From Paludibacter sp. (GTDB taxonomy: Bacteria; Bacteroidota; Bacteroidia; Bacteroidales; Paludibacteraceae), in contig NZ_WASO01000003.1 of NCBI RefSeq assembly GCF_009712605.1, positions 52,523 through 116,522 of the forward strand: a stretch of DNA of 64,000 bases. The letters run 5' to 3'. A model generated the notes under the pieces. The model made no database searches. It worked only from the letters and a program-made list of their open reading frames with translations, and was not told where the DNA came from. The position numbers were made by a program, and so were the translations under genes. Shown in pieces: positions 27,145 to 35,694 of this stretch (its first letter is position 1; every line of letters starts with the position of its first letter).

Positions 27145-27825
27145 ATGAAACAGAATATTTCTCCCCTTTACCTCCTTTTGACGGTGGTTTTCACCACCTG
27201 TTTGTTGATTTCCAATTTAGTTGCATCAAAAATTGTGGTTATTGCATCTGTTGCACTACCTGTCGGTATTTTTTTATTCCCGATAACGTATATTATCAAT
27301 GATGTCATTGCCGAAGTTTGGGGGTTTCGTAAAGCCAGACTGATGATTTGGCTGGCGTTTGCAATGAACTTCTTTGCGGTGCTGTTTTATCAGTTTGCCG
27401 TAGCATTGCCACCGGCTCCTTTCTGGTCCGGGCAGGATGCATTCAGTACCATATTGTCTCAAACTCCACGTATTGCTGTTGCAAGCCTGTTGGCCTTCTT
27501 AGCCGGATCGTTTCTGAATGCTTACGTGATGAGCAAGATGAAAGTGGCTATGAATGGGAATAAATTTTCCGTACGTGCAATCGCGTCTACGATGGTTGGC
27601 GAATCTGCCGACTCTGCCATTTTCATTTTCATTGCTTTTTGTGGCATTCTTACAACCTACCAGCTGGTGATGATGATGATTACTCAGGCGTTACTCAAGA
27701 CGTTGTATGAAATTATTATATTGCCAATAACACAGCGGGTGGTGGTGTATATAAAGAAAAAAGAACAAACGGATGTTTTCGATACTGACGTCTCGTACAG
27801 TATCTGGAAAGTCAAAGAAGTTTAG
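27145..27825 (+). CDS. yhhQ: Queuosine precursor transporter (YhhQ/COG1738 family)
   Basis: 226 aa, about six membrane helices, inner membrane. The family takes up preQ0/preQ1-type deazapurines for queuosine synthesis. Diagnostic features are the N-terminal [12 protein letters not shown] helix, [23 protein letters not shown] after helix 2, and the later [18 protein letters not shown] helix. The start is the ATG 3 nt after the riboswitch pseudoknot. Followed after 4 nt by queF, so the two form an operon that probably also reads from the tRNA-Tyr promoter, because no separate promoter or terminator is evident between the tRNA and the riboswitch. Confidence 0.93.
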   Translation: MKQNISPLYLLLTVVFTTCLLISNLVASKIVVIASVALPVGIFLFPITYIINDVIAEVWGFRKARLMIWLAFAMNFFAVLFYQFAVALPPAPFWSGQDAFSTILSQTPRIAVASLLAFLAGSFLNAYVMSKMKVAMNGNKFSVRAIASTMVGESADSAIFIFIAFCGILTTYQLVMMMITQALLKTLYEIIILPITQRVVVYIKKKEQTDVFDTDVSYSIWKVKEV

Positions 27826-27829
27826 ATTT

Positions 27830-28273
27830 ATGTCATTGCATCATTTAGGAAATAAAACCAATTATCCAACCGACTACGCTCCCGAACTGTTGGAAACATT
27901 TGATAATAAACACCCCGGAAATGATTACTGGGTGCGTTTCAACTGTCCGGAGTTCACTTCATTGTGCCCGATAACAGGGCAACCGGATTTCGCTACGATA
28001 GTTATCGATTATATTCCGGCTCAAAAAATGGTGGAGAGTAAAAGTCTGAAACTTTATTTGTTCAGCTTCCGCAATCGTGGTGATTTTCATGAAGATTGCG
28101 TGAATATTATTATGAAGGATCTGATTCGGTTAATGCAACCGAAATATATTGAAGTGACCGGTCTGTTTACTCCGCGTGGAGGCATAAGCATTTATCCTTA
28201 TGCTAACTACGGAATACCGGGGACTGAGTTCGAAGAGATGGCAAAATACAGGTTGAAAAACAAAAACCTGTAA
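27830..28273 (+). CDS. queF: NADPH-dependent 7-cyano-7-deazaguanine reductase
   Basis: 147 aa, the short unimodular form. It reduces preQ0 to preQ1, the last free-base step before tRNA insertion. The active-site Cys46 ([12 protein letters not shown]) forms the thioimide with preQ0, and Asp53 is spaced as in Bacillus QueF. The QueF motif ESKSLKLY (69-76) and FHEDCVN are present. An upstream in-frame ATG at 27773 would overlap yhhQ by 53 nt; the ATG at 27830 is preferred because [10 protein letters not shown] is the conserved N-terminus and it lies directly after the yhhQ stop. Confidence 0.95.
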   Translation: MSLHHLGNKTNYPTDYAPELLETFDNKHPGNDYWVRFNCPEFTSLCPITGQPDFATIVIDYIPAQKMVESKSLKLYLFSFRNRGDFHEDCVNIIMKDLIRLMQPKYIEVTGLFTPRGGISIYPYANYGIPGTEFEEMAKYRLKNKNL

Positions 28274-28296
28274 GGGCTTCCATCACTAACCAAAAT

Positions 28297-29517
28297 CTAA
28301 AGGTATCCGGGTGTTTGAGAAAAATATTCGGATACAAATTGGTTTATCCAACGGTATAGTTCGTCCATTTCCTGATAGTTTATTCCACGGCTTCTCCAGC
28401 CATTCAGGTTTGTCTCCGACCGAGAAATGATTTCTTTTTCCACTGCAGCATTCTTTTGCAGTATCCCCTTATTTTCTTTGTTGATTAAAGCTGAAAGGTT
28501 CAGGTAATCATTGCCTTCCCCTTTTGCAATAGGGAAGAGTTGCGTTTTGAGCTGTAATGACCATTCGCAAAGCGGGGCATTCCCGGTTTCGTTCTGGAGT
28601 AGTATTGGAGGGAAATAGCCTTTCGGATTCATCCATACGGGTATTGCAACCGAAGTAAGAGGCGAGCCCAGGATCGTCCACATGGTTGTAAGGGAAGAGG
28701 ATTCCTGTTCTTTCGTTCCCTGAATAAGCACAGTTGCAGATGTTATATAGCGGGGAATAAAGTCTCTGAAGGGGACAAAAACAGGAGTTTCTCCATTTGA
28801 TGGAATTGCATCGTACAGGTTGGTTTTCGTGAGGCCGTGCGTGAGGCAGCGGGCAACCGTGTGCAGAAAAAAGTCGCACGAAAGCGACTGTGTTGCTGAA
28901 GCCTTGGTGAAAAGTTGTTCAGCTTCCAAATAGCGACTGACTCCTTTATCCTGACTGCGGTCGCCGGAAAAAGAAAAATTAGTGCGGATAATATATCCTT
29001 TGGGCGCAATTGCCGGATCGTTCACATCATACTTTACATAACGGGAATTCCCGGTTTCAAAATAGGCGCCACCGCCTTTGGCGTCGATTACACCAAAGTT
29101 AGCTTCAACGCCCAACGGCTTGGGCAATGAGTCGAGCAAATGCTCAAAATCACTGACTGTAGCGCATCGTTGCAGCGCCATTCTCATGATGTTGCCTTCG
29201 CTGTCTTTTACAGATGCGGGATCTTTGCCGTTAAGATTGTAGGATGCAGAGTTAATTATGGCAAATCCGGCACTGTTATATCCTCCCCAAACGGCTTGTG
29301 ACGGATCGTTGCTGTTGACCAGCCCTACATAGTCGAATTTTCCGTCTTTGAAGAATTCAATTTTGTTGTGCAGTTCATCAGTGTCGCGTTGTTTGAATAG
29401 CAGCGGACGACCATCGGGAGTGGCTTTCCCTGATACAATTGCGGTGGTGCAGGCTATACCTTCGGTTACCCCGACTACAAAAAGGAGAGCTATAAGAGAT
29501 ATGATGATTTTGTTCAT
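28297..29517 (-). CDS. Secreted Ntn-hydrolase, peptidase C45 / acyltransferase-like
   Basis: 406 aa. A signal peptide ends at about residue 22, and the next residue is Cys23 in CTTAIVSGKATPDGRPLLFKQRD. This is the typical start of a C45-type Ntn hydrolase, where the exposed N-terminal Cys is the nucleophile. The segments GLVNSNDPSQAVWGGYNSAGFAIINSASYN and NFGVIDAKGGGAYFETGNSRYV are characteristic of the fold. The family includes penicillin acylases and amide hydrolases; the substrate here is unknown. It is the last gene of a minus-strand cluster, 4 nt after the small unknown gene. Cleavage by signal peptidase would directly generate the catalytic N-terminus, and a lipoprotein reading is less likely because a lipobox Leu-x-x-Cys is missing. 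Confidence 0.75.
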   Translation of the reverse strand: MNKIIISLIALLFVVGVTEGIACTTAIVSGKATPDGRPLLFKQRDTDELHNKIEFFKDGKFDYVGLVNSNDPSQAVWGGYNSAGFAIINSASYNLNGKDPASVKDSEGNIMRMALQRCATVSDFEHLLDSLPKPLGVEANFGVIDAKGGGAYFETGNSRYVKYDVNDPAIAPKGYIIRTNFSFSGDRSQDKGVSRYLEAEQLFTKASATQSLSCDFFLHTVARCLTHGLTKTNLYDAIPSNGETPVFVPFRDFIPRYITSATVLIQGTKEQESSSLTTMWTILGSPLTSVAIPVWMNPKGYFPPILLQNETGNAPLCEWSLQLKTQLFPIAKGEGNDYLNLSALINKENKGILQKNAAVEKEIISRSETNLNGWRSRGINYQEMDELYRWINQFVSEYFSQTPGYL

Positions 29518-29521
29518 TGTT

Positions 29522-29929
29522 CTATAATTCAGTTGATGACTCGTTTAGCAAGGCTAAAACCTTATTTTTGATTGCCTGTTGTTCCGGGTCAAAGGTTTTG
29601 GTTTTGTGTTCCCACATATTCCATACAAATATCGCTTTTTTTAGCGATAAGCGATCCATGTCGGATAACGGGGCTTCGGGCAATGTAGATGCGTAAAGCA
29701 GGTTGCCGAGATATTCGAGCAAAGAGGTGTTTTTCCCCTGGATAAAGCACTCGAAATCGTTTTCAGACATTTGTTGCAGTTGGGGCAGGGTAATGTTAAA
29801 ATAGTGCAATAGCTCGGTTGAAATGATTTCCCGGACTTCCTCTTCTTTGTCAACGCGCAGCCGCAGAATCTTCTGGAGCACGGCACGCATTTTCTCAATT
29901 TCCTTCTCCAAGTAATCGCGACGCTCCAT
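29522..29929 (-). CDS. Hypothetical protein, alpha-helical, with coiled-coil N-terminus
   Basis: 135 aa from the ATG at 29929 (MERRDYLEKEIEKMRAVLQ). A longer frame begins at 29965 but would overlap the upstream peptidase gene by 71 nt; even the chosen start overlaps it by 35 nt. The protein is soluble, charged and helical, with no signal peptide and no recognised domain. It sits between the membrane peptidase and the Ntn hydrolase with only 4 nt to the latter, so it is cotranscribed. Function unknown. Confidence 0.6.
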   Translation of the reverse strand: MERRDYLEKEIEKMRAVLQKILRLRVDKEEEVREIISTELLHYFNITLPQLQQMSENDFECFIQGKNTSLLEYLGNLLYASTLPEAPLSDMDRLSLKKAIFVWNMWEHKTKTFDPEQQAIKNKVLALLNESSTEL

Positions 29930-30671
29930 GGCAGGTTTCTTTAATTTTTTTGTATGAGGCAACAAAGTTATCTCCTTTGTTCAGATTCTCAATAATTTGC
30001 TTTATTCCTTCGATGCCGCAAGAGTTTAGGAATTGCTTAATCTCAATCCGAGCAATGATATAGTTTTTCTTCATCAGCGGCCAGCCACCTTTGTAGAACT
30101 GTTCCGGAGTTTCAATGTTTCGAAGAATATCGTAGTTTGTTACATAGTTTCTTTCAAACACCGAATCGTTGAGAAATGAGCGATAATCGAGCTGGGAGGC
30201 AAGCCCTTCGTCAAACCATGTCGGGATTTTCCGTTTGTCGAAATAGCTTAATTGCGACCAAAAATAAGAATGACAGAGTTCGTGGCTGATAACATCGACG
30301 TTGAACCCTTCTCTCCCTATTACAGTGAATGTTCCCAGTAACAACGTACGGCGGCTCACCGTGTGAAACTGGTCATTTCCCGAATACTTGCCGACTTCAT
30401 TGTTGTTGGCGCAAAAGATTATTTTGTATTTGTGGTCATTAATTCCCCAGAATGCAATATTCCGCTGCTCGGCTTTTTGCACGAGGCTGTTTAAGCTATC
30501 TTGTAATGATGGTGACAATAAAGGACTGAAATATGCTTTATTGTCTTTTGAAACGAAACCTGATTGATTGATAAAAACGTTGCGCAAGACAAACGAGAAT
30601 TGCCAGGTCACAATGACTATAATCAAAATGCAAAACGTGGCAACAAACAACATAAGTTTCTTTCGACTCAT
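29895..30671 (-). CDS. Membrane-anchored HExxH metallopeptidase-like protein
   Basis: 258 aa. One N-terminal transmembrane helix (about residues 7-28) is followed by an extracytoplasmic domain. HELCH (130-134) and the downstream Glu155 in TWFDEGLASQ form a gluzincin zinc site of the peptidase MA type. The region before it (FHTVSRRTLLLGTFTVIGREGFNVDVISHE) fits the edge strand preceding the active-site helix. Orientation suggests the periplasm. Overlaps the next gene; 27 nt after the Rieske-like lipoprotein gene. Substrate unknown. Confidence 0.72.
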   Translation of the reverse strand: MSRKKLMLFVATFCILIIVIVTWQFSFVLRNVFINQSGFVSKDNKAYFSPLLSPSLQDSLNSLVQKAEQRNIAFWGINDHKYKIIFCANNNEVGKYSGNDQFHTVSRRTLLLGTFTVIGREGFNVDVISHELCHSYFWSQLSYFDKRKIPTWFDEGLASQLDYRSFLNDSVFERNYVTNYDILRNIETPEQFYKGGWPLMKKNYIIARIEIKQFLNSCGIEGIKQIIENLNKGDNFVASYKKIKETCHGASRLLGEGN

Positions 30672-30698
30672 AATTATCTGTTTTTATAGGTTTTTCGT

Positions 30699-31151
30699 CT
30701 AATAAGTAACGTAAAGATAATTACCTGACGGGTAGATGTGGTATTGCTTCAGCTTTTCTTTTGAAGGTCCCGAAATGACCCATCCCGAACCGTCGGTTAT
30801 GCGGTATCTCGATCCACATTCCGGACACTTTGCCGACAAATCCGGCTGAACTTCCACACGTACGGTATTTTTCACCTCATATGGGCATGCAAGATCAAAT
30901 GCGCAGTAGCTGTCATCAAAAGTATGCACCAACAGAATGCCGCCGAACCCCAATGATTCGAGTCCCGTGGATACTTTCGTGTATGATTTTGTGGCTCCCA
31001 ATGAAAGGAGTGTCGGTTCCTGTAACAGGTTAATCTGCATGCTCACCGGCATGGGGGGGATGGAAGTCTTGTTATCGCCGCAAGAGGCCAATATAAGGGC
31101 AAAAACGATAACGCTAGCCCTGAGAATTGATATAGAAAGTTTGAAGCGCAT
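30699..31151 (-). CDS. Rieske-like lipoprotein with four cysteines
   Basis: 150 aa. A lipoprotein signal peptide ends LASC with the lipid-bearing Cys24. The rest has the Rieske-type layout: DSYCAFDLACPYE (C83, C89), then CPECGSRYRITDGSGWVISGPSKEKLKQY (C109, C112), closely following the second Rieske box CPCHGSxF...GxVxxGP. The two histidine ligands are missing and cysteines or aromatic residues stand in their place. It may therefore bind a different cluster or zinc, or be structural. Located in the envelope, between DUF5686 and the membrane peptidase. Confidence 0.7.
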   Translation of the reverse strand: MRFKLSISILRASVIVFALILASCGDNKTSIPPMPVSMQINLLQEPTLLSLGATKSYTKVSTGLESLGFGGILLVHTFDDSYCAFDLACPYEVKNTVRVEVQPDLSAKCPECGSRYRITDGSGWVISGPSKEKLKQYHIYPSGNYLYVTY

Positions 31152-31228
31152 ACGAAATAGGTTGAACCGTCAGGTAGATAACGTTGCGAAGGTAAAGATT
31201 ATTTTCTCTTTTCCGATAGATAGACGTA

Positions 31229-33643
31229 CTAAAATGCGACGTAGAATAGCACCCGCATTCCCCAGTTGTTTGCGTTCGGGTCGTTTCTGTGTGTTAATCT
31301 CCAGACCGATTGGATTCCAAGGCAGCTCAATATGTTATAGACACCGGCAGCGGCTTCTACATAAGGAGTGTTGAGCGTTTGGGAGCCGGAAGGAAGAGCC
31401 ATTACCTCAAGGTGTTTTTTGCTAAGTCCGTTTTCTGCCACTCTGAGCGAAAACATTTCTTTGAAGTTCAGTGACCGTATCAGCGGAATCTTTTTCAGCA
31501 GCAAGCCGCAAGAGTAGTAGTCCACATACAGGTTGGCATATTTATCTCCAACATATTCCAGATTGTTCATCAGGTTGAAATTACAATCGGAAAAGAACAA
31601 TGTTTCGTTTCCACGAGAAAAAGAGAGCAACGGAAACGGGACTTTGCCCAGTATGCAACCGGTCTCTCCGGTATAGTAAATCATTCCTCCGATAAAATCT
31701 ACCGATTGCTTCACCGTCGCCTGAATTTTACCATAGTTTCGGGCTACCTTATTCATAGAGTATTTGCCTCCTTCAACCTGAAAATGAAAAACCGGAAAGT
31801 GGTTTGAAAGAAACCGTCTTCCGAAAAATTCGTCCCAGATCAATTGGTCGTTGGAAAGCCTGAAATCAAGTTTGCCCCCGTAATGCAAAATCCTGTAGAC
31901 GGGCTCCCCCTGACTTACAAAGCTGACATACGGGTTTGAAAAATAACGGTTGTCGAAGAGTGTAAGTGTCGTTTTAAATTCTCGTCTCCATTCTTTTTCG
32001 TATTGAAATTTCCATGTACTTACTTCGTTTACTGCATAGTTGGGTTTGATCCGCAAAAGGGTAGAGAAGAGGTTGTCGTCACTCAGGAACACTTTGTTTT
32101 CGTTCACCAGCATGATGTCTTCGCTAAAGCCTGTCCTGTAGGCATTTTTGCTATACGAAAACTGCATTTGCTGGAAATTTTTCGAGGGAAATCTGTATAA
32201 AACCTGTCCTCCGAGTTTCCACGTGTGATTATCGAATGCGTAACCAAGAGTAGCTCCCACACTGAAATTTTTCCACAAGCTCTCTCCTGTTCTGAAACTG
32301 AAAGCTCCGGTAGAGCCGTCCAGTACATTTTTATGATACAGCGAGTTAATCGGTCCAACGTCAATCTTACCGACATGAGCATACTGATACATCAAAAGAT
32401 CCGTTACCCATTTCACTTCATGCATAAATCGTGTTTTGTTGAGTTGTATCACCCCCGAGTAGATAGAATCACTGGCAGGTTTACTCTCTTTCTGGCGCAT
32501 AAGTGCAATTTGTTGCAAATCCCCGTCGTTGTGTTTGGGCGGAGAAAACAGCAACTCTTTATCAATAACCCCAAGTACAGGTTTCTGATGGGGACCGACG
32601 GGTAGTGGCAGGTTCAACACCAAAAGGGTATTTATGCTGCTGTAATCCCATTTATCTTTATTTAGTGCGAACTGTTGTTTGATGTTGAAGGAGTGCGCAA
32701 AATTGATGGGAAGCGTTTTGGGAATGCTTGCATCGATATTGATTAACCCGTATGTCAATGAATCTATTGTCATACTACCGGTCAGAAGCAGCGCATCTCG
32801 TTGTTTCGGGCGGAAACCTATTGAGTAACATTTGCGTTTGTTGACAATGCTGCTGTCTTGCAGGAAAAATGCGTAATGCTTGAAAGCCTTCTTTGCAAGA
32901 GGACTCAAGAAATATTTGCCCAGTATCTCAACATGCTCTTTGTAGAAATTTTGTTGTAAGGTTAACAACAAAAGCATTTTTTCCACATATTCTTTATCAA
33001 GCGGCAAAATAGTGATCTGGTTGTTCCTGATGATGTCTTTGTCGAGCCTTACCGAAGGAAAGTTGGGTTGGCGGTAAATCTTGTCAGAGATGAATAGCGG
33101 AACGGTAAACAGGGAATCGGGAGACCACACGGAGGCTTTTCGTGCATTGATGTCATTCATCCAGTTTGGAGGCACATTATACGCGTAGGCTTTCAATCTG
33201 TCGGATACGGTAGATGGGTTACGTCCTGAAGGTGGACTGTTGAATGTGCGTCGCAGGATTGAATTTTGAACAATTCTGCGGGAAACAGAATCTTCATTTA
33301 CTTTTTCTAAAGGGATTGCGGCAGGGCCTATCGGTGATAGCCAGACTTCGATGCCGAGAGTGGAGTTCCGCTTTATGCGAATTTGGAAAGGTTTGTATCC
33401 GTTTGCAAACACCATTATTTTTGCAGCGGGACTGTTGGTTTTAATTAAAAAATACCCCTCATTTCCGGTAATGGTGGAAATGGAGGTATTTTTAAATTGT
33501 ACGGTAGCACCGGCAACCGGTTTTTGTGAGAATCGGTCAAATACCTGCCCAATCACCAGTGTCTCCTTTTGCGCGGAAACCACAAACGACAACATAGTCA
33601 GTAGTGAAGAAAGAATGAGTCGTCTTGCAAAAGAGGTTTCCAT
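31229..33643 (-). CDS. DUF5686 outer-membrane protein with carboxypeptidase-regulatory-like domain
   Basis: 804 aa. Signal peptide at 1-24 (ending FVVSAQ). Residues ~27-105 form a CarboxypepD_reg-like beta-sandwich (VIGQVFDRFSQKPVAGATVQFKNTS ... GYFLIKT). The remaining ~680 residues match the Bacteroidota DUF5686 layout: a PPNWMNDINARKASVW region, then many amphipathic strands and a terminal aromatic strand (WGMRVLFYVAF), implying an outer-membrane beta-barrel. Function of the family is unknown. Lies 31 nt after gcvH and 77 nt before the Rieske-like gene. Confidence 0.8.
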   Translation of the reverse strand: METSFARRLILSSLLTMLSFVVSAQKETLVIGQVFDRFSQKPVAGATVQFKNTSISTITGNEGYFLIKTNSPAAKIMVFANGYKPFQIRIKRNSTLGIEVWLSPIGPAAIPLEKVNEDSVSRRIVQNSILRRTFNSPPSGRNPSTVSDRLKAYAYNVPPNWMNDINARKASVWSPDSLFTVPLFISDKIYRQPNFPSVRLDKDIIRNNQITILPLDKEYVEKMLLLLTLQQNFYKEHVEILGKYFLSPLAKKAFKHYAFFLQDSSIVNKRKCYSIGFRPKQRDALLLTGSMTIDSLTYGLINIDASIPKTLPINFAHSFNIKQQFALNKDKWDYSSINTLLVLNLPLPVGPHQKPVLGVIDKELLFSPPKHNDGDLQQIALMRQKESKPASDSIYSGVIQLNKTRFMHEVKWVTDLLMYQYAHVGKIDVGPINSLYHKNVLDGSTGAFSFRTGESLWKNFSVGATLGYAFDNHTWKLGGQVLYRFPSKNFQQMQFSYSKNAYRTGFSEDIMLVNENKVFLSDDNLFSTLLRIKPNYAVNEVSTWKFQYEKEWRREFKTTLTLFDNRYFSNPYVSFVSQGEPVYRILHYGGKLDFRLSNDQLIWDEFFGRRFLSNHFPVFHFQVEGGKYSMNKVARNYGKIQATVKQSVDFIGGMIYYTGETGCILGKVPFPLLSFSRGNETLFFSDCNFNLMNNLEYVGDKYANLYVDYYSCGLLLKKIPLIRSLNFKEMFSLRVAENGLSKKHLEVMALPSGSQTLNTPYVEAAAGVYNILSCLGIQSVWRLTHRNDPNANNWGMRVLFYVAF

Positions 33644-33674
33644 TTTTATGATACAATTCTATTGGGTAGAGTTG

Positions 33675-34052
33675 TTATCCTATCAGCGCCTGATATTTTT
33701 CTGCTGTCAGCAATTGAGCAGTTTGTGACGGATCTGTTACGGTAACTTTAATAATCCAGCCTTGTCCGTACGGATCATCATTTACCCATTCCGGATGGTC
33801 GTTCAATTCTTCGTTGAAAGCTTCTATTTTGGCATCAACGGGCAAAAAGAGGTCGGAAACCGTTTTTACGGCTTCGATAGATCCGAATGTTTCACCTGCG
33901 TTGAGAGTTTCACCTGCTGTTGCTACATCTACAAAAACGATTTCTCCCAGTTCACTTTGTGCATAGTCGGTAATTCCTACGTACGCAGTTTCACCTTCGA
34001 GGCGAATCCATTCGTGTTCAGCGGTGTAAAAAAGATTTTCAGGAACGTTCAT
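33675..34052 (-). CDS. gcvH: Glycine cleavage system H protein
   Basis: 125 aa, standard length. It carries the lipoyl-bound aminomethyl group between P, T and L proteins of the glycine cleavage system, in the cytosol. The lipoylated Lys63 lies in GSIEAVKTVSDL, and the N-terminus MNVPENLFYTAEHEWIRLEG and the segment YAQSELGEIVFVD are canonical. Genes for P, T and L proteins are not in the window. A -7 box lies about 90 nt upstream. Confidence 0.97.
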   Translation of the reverse strand: MNVPENLFYTAEHEWIRLEGETAYVGITDYAQSELGEIVFVDVATAGETLNAGETFGSIEAVKTVSDLFLPVDAKIEAFNEELNDHPEWVNDDPYGQGWIIKVTVTDPSQTAQLLTAEKYQALIG

Positions 34053-34141
34053 AATAATTTGTGATTAAGAGTGATAAGTGTTTGTTGGAATTTGAATTAT
34101 TTTCAAATTGTATAATTTTATACATTTCTCAGAACGAACCA

Positions 34142-34149
34142 CAAAAGTA
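34142..34149 (-). promoter_or_regulatory. -7 promoter box for gcvH cluster
   Basis: Read on the minus strand this is TACTTTTG, matching TAnnTTTG, 90 nt before gcvH. A -33 TTTG is not evident. Confidence 0.45.
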
Positions 34150-34486
34150 ATATAAAAAACGTGTATCGTATATATATTCTAAACACGAATCAGGATATTT
34201 CGACTGCATATAATAATTTTTTCTGATTATATCAATGGATTTTCTTAGGGTGTAACGATCATCTTGTATACATTTGATTTGATAGATTGACGAATATTTT
34301 TTATGTTTTCGTTCTTATTTCGAAATATTTCTATGAGCTTTCGATACGCTTCGTTTTTACAATTATGGGCTATTTATTTGAAATAAAACAATTGTTCGTA
34401 ACAACAACCTAAAGATTTAACATTAAGTAAATATCAGAAACACAGATATATAAAAAATATTTCCTGATTTTAGCGAGCAAAATGCC

Positions 34487-34590
34487 AAAAACATGCTGTA
34501 AAACATGTTTTTTTAAGATAGAAAGCAAATAAAAGCCTCTATTTTTGTCAGCACAGTACAGTACAGCACAACATTTTTTAATGTGCTGTA
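34487..34590 (+). promoter_or_regulatory. Promoter and probable operator array of the GntR regulator
   Basis: TATTTTTG at 34540-34547 is a -7 box. Around it are two inverted repeats: 9 bp at 34487-34495 with 34504-34512, and the perfect TACAGCACA / TGTGCTGTA pair at 34562-34570 with 34582-34590. The heptamer TGCTGTA occurs at 34494, reversed at 34562, and again at 34584. A tandem ACAGT stretch sits between the box and the second palindrome. GntR dimers bind short palindromes, so autoregulation just downstream of the start site is plausible; the 34487-34512 hairpin with its T-run could also act as a terminator. Confidence 0.6.
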
Positions 34591-34629
34591 AATTAGATAT
34601 GTAATATAACGCGTCCTAATTTTATTCGA

Positions 34630-35619
34630 ATGTTTGAAATAGAATTCTCACAACAGACTACTAAGGTAAAGCAGTTGGCGAATGCAATTCAGGATGCAAT
34701 TACAATCGGCGAATACCCCGAAGGCAGCTCACTACCTTCGATAAACGACCTCAGCAAGAAATGCCGGGTGGCGCGTGATACTGTTTTCAAGGCATTTCAG
34801 ATGTTAAAAGAATCCGGGGTTATTGAATCGACTCCTACCAAAGGATACTATGTTGCAACAGCGACTACCCAGATATTAGTTATGCTTGATATTTTCAGTC
34901 CTTATAAAAATGACATGTATCATGCGTTGACTAATAATTTGCCGGCCAACTACAAAGTGGATCTTTACTTTCACCACTATAATAAAAAGTTTTTTGAATC
35001 CATCATAAAGGAAAGTGTTGGTAAATACAACTTATACGTTATCATGAATATTTCAAACGATGTTTATTCGGAAGTATTGGATGAGTTGGATAGTAACCGT
35101 GTTTTATTACTGGACTTCGGCAAGTTTCAAAAAGATAAGTACGCTTATGTTTGTCAGGGCTTTGATAAAACATTGTATGATTGCCTGATGTCAGGAGCCG
35201 ATTTGTTCAGGAAATATAAGAAGGTCACGATGGTTTTTCCTGAGAATTCCGAACACCCCAGAAGTTGCATCCCATATTTTGAAAAATTCTGTGATGACAA
35301 CGGTTTGGAACACGCTTTGATAACGCGCGAAAATATTTTGGAATCGGACGTGAACGTACACGAAGCTTATCTTATTGTCAAACATTCTGATTTGATTGAG
35401 TTCACAAAGATTTGCCGGAGCAAAGGAATGAGGATGGGGACGGATATTGGCGTGGTAACCTTTAATGATGCTCCAATGCTGGAGGTTATTGAGGATGGAA
35501 TTACTTCTATATCAGCAGATTTTAAGAAAATGGGGAGCCTTGCTTCAGAATTTATTCAGACCAAACAAAAAATACAAACATATATTCCAACAAAGTTGAT
35601 CGTTAGAGGATCCCTCTAA
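34630..35619 (+). CDS. GntR-family regulator with sugar-binding-type effector domain
   Basis: 329 aa. Residues ~5-75 form a GntR winged helix (TKVKQLANAIQDAITIGEYPEGSSLPSINDLSKKCRVARDTVFKAFQMLKESGVIE). Residues ~80-329 resemble a LacI-type periplasmic-binding fold, with FDKTLYDCLMSGADLF, DIGVVTFNDAPMLEVIEDGITSISADFKKMG and a final TKLIVRGSL. This combination is used in Bacteroidota for sugar-responsive repression. It stands at the head of the pectin locus, 75 nt before the first aldolase gene, and is the only regulator seen there; no HTCS, SusR or ECF/anti-sigma pair is present. The effector is probably a pectin-derived acid sugar, by inference. Confidence 0.85.
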   Translation: MFEIEFSQQTTKVKQLANAIQDAITIGEYPEGSSLPSINDLSKKCRVARDTVFKAFQMLKESGVIESTPTKGYYVATATTQILVMLDIFSPYKNDMYHALTNNLPANYKVDLYFHHYNKKFFESIIKESVGKYNLYVIMNISNDVYSEVLDELDSNRVLLLDFGKFQKDKYAYVCQGFDKTLYDCLMSGADLFRKYKKVTMVFPENSEHPRSCIPYFEKFCDDNGLEHALITRENILESDVNVHEAYLIVKHSDLIEFTKICRSKGMRMGTDIGVVTFNDAPMLEVIEDGITSISADFKKMGSLASEFIQTKQKIQTYIPTKLIVRGSL

Positions 35620-35694
35620 TTTTTTTTGCAAAGCAGGTGTTTACGTACACGGTAAAAAAGATTGTAGTAGTTTTTAGAAATTAATAAAATAGAA

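Larger units (their letters stand above)
34053..34629. other. Divergent intergenic region between gcvH and gntR
   Basis: 577 bp, AT-rich, no CDS. The left part holds a -7 box for gcvH (minus). The right 140 bp hold a promoter-like box and repeated TGCTGTA heptamers near gntR. The middle (about 34190-34480) shows no recognisable element. Confidence 0.5.
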
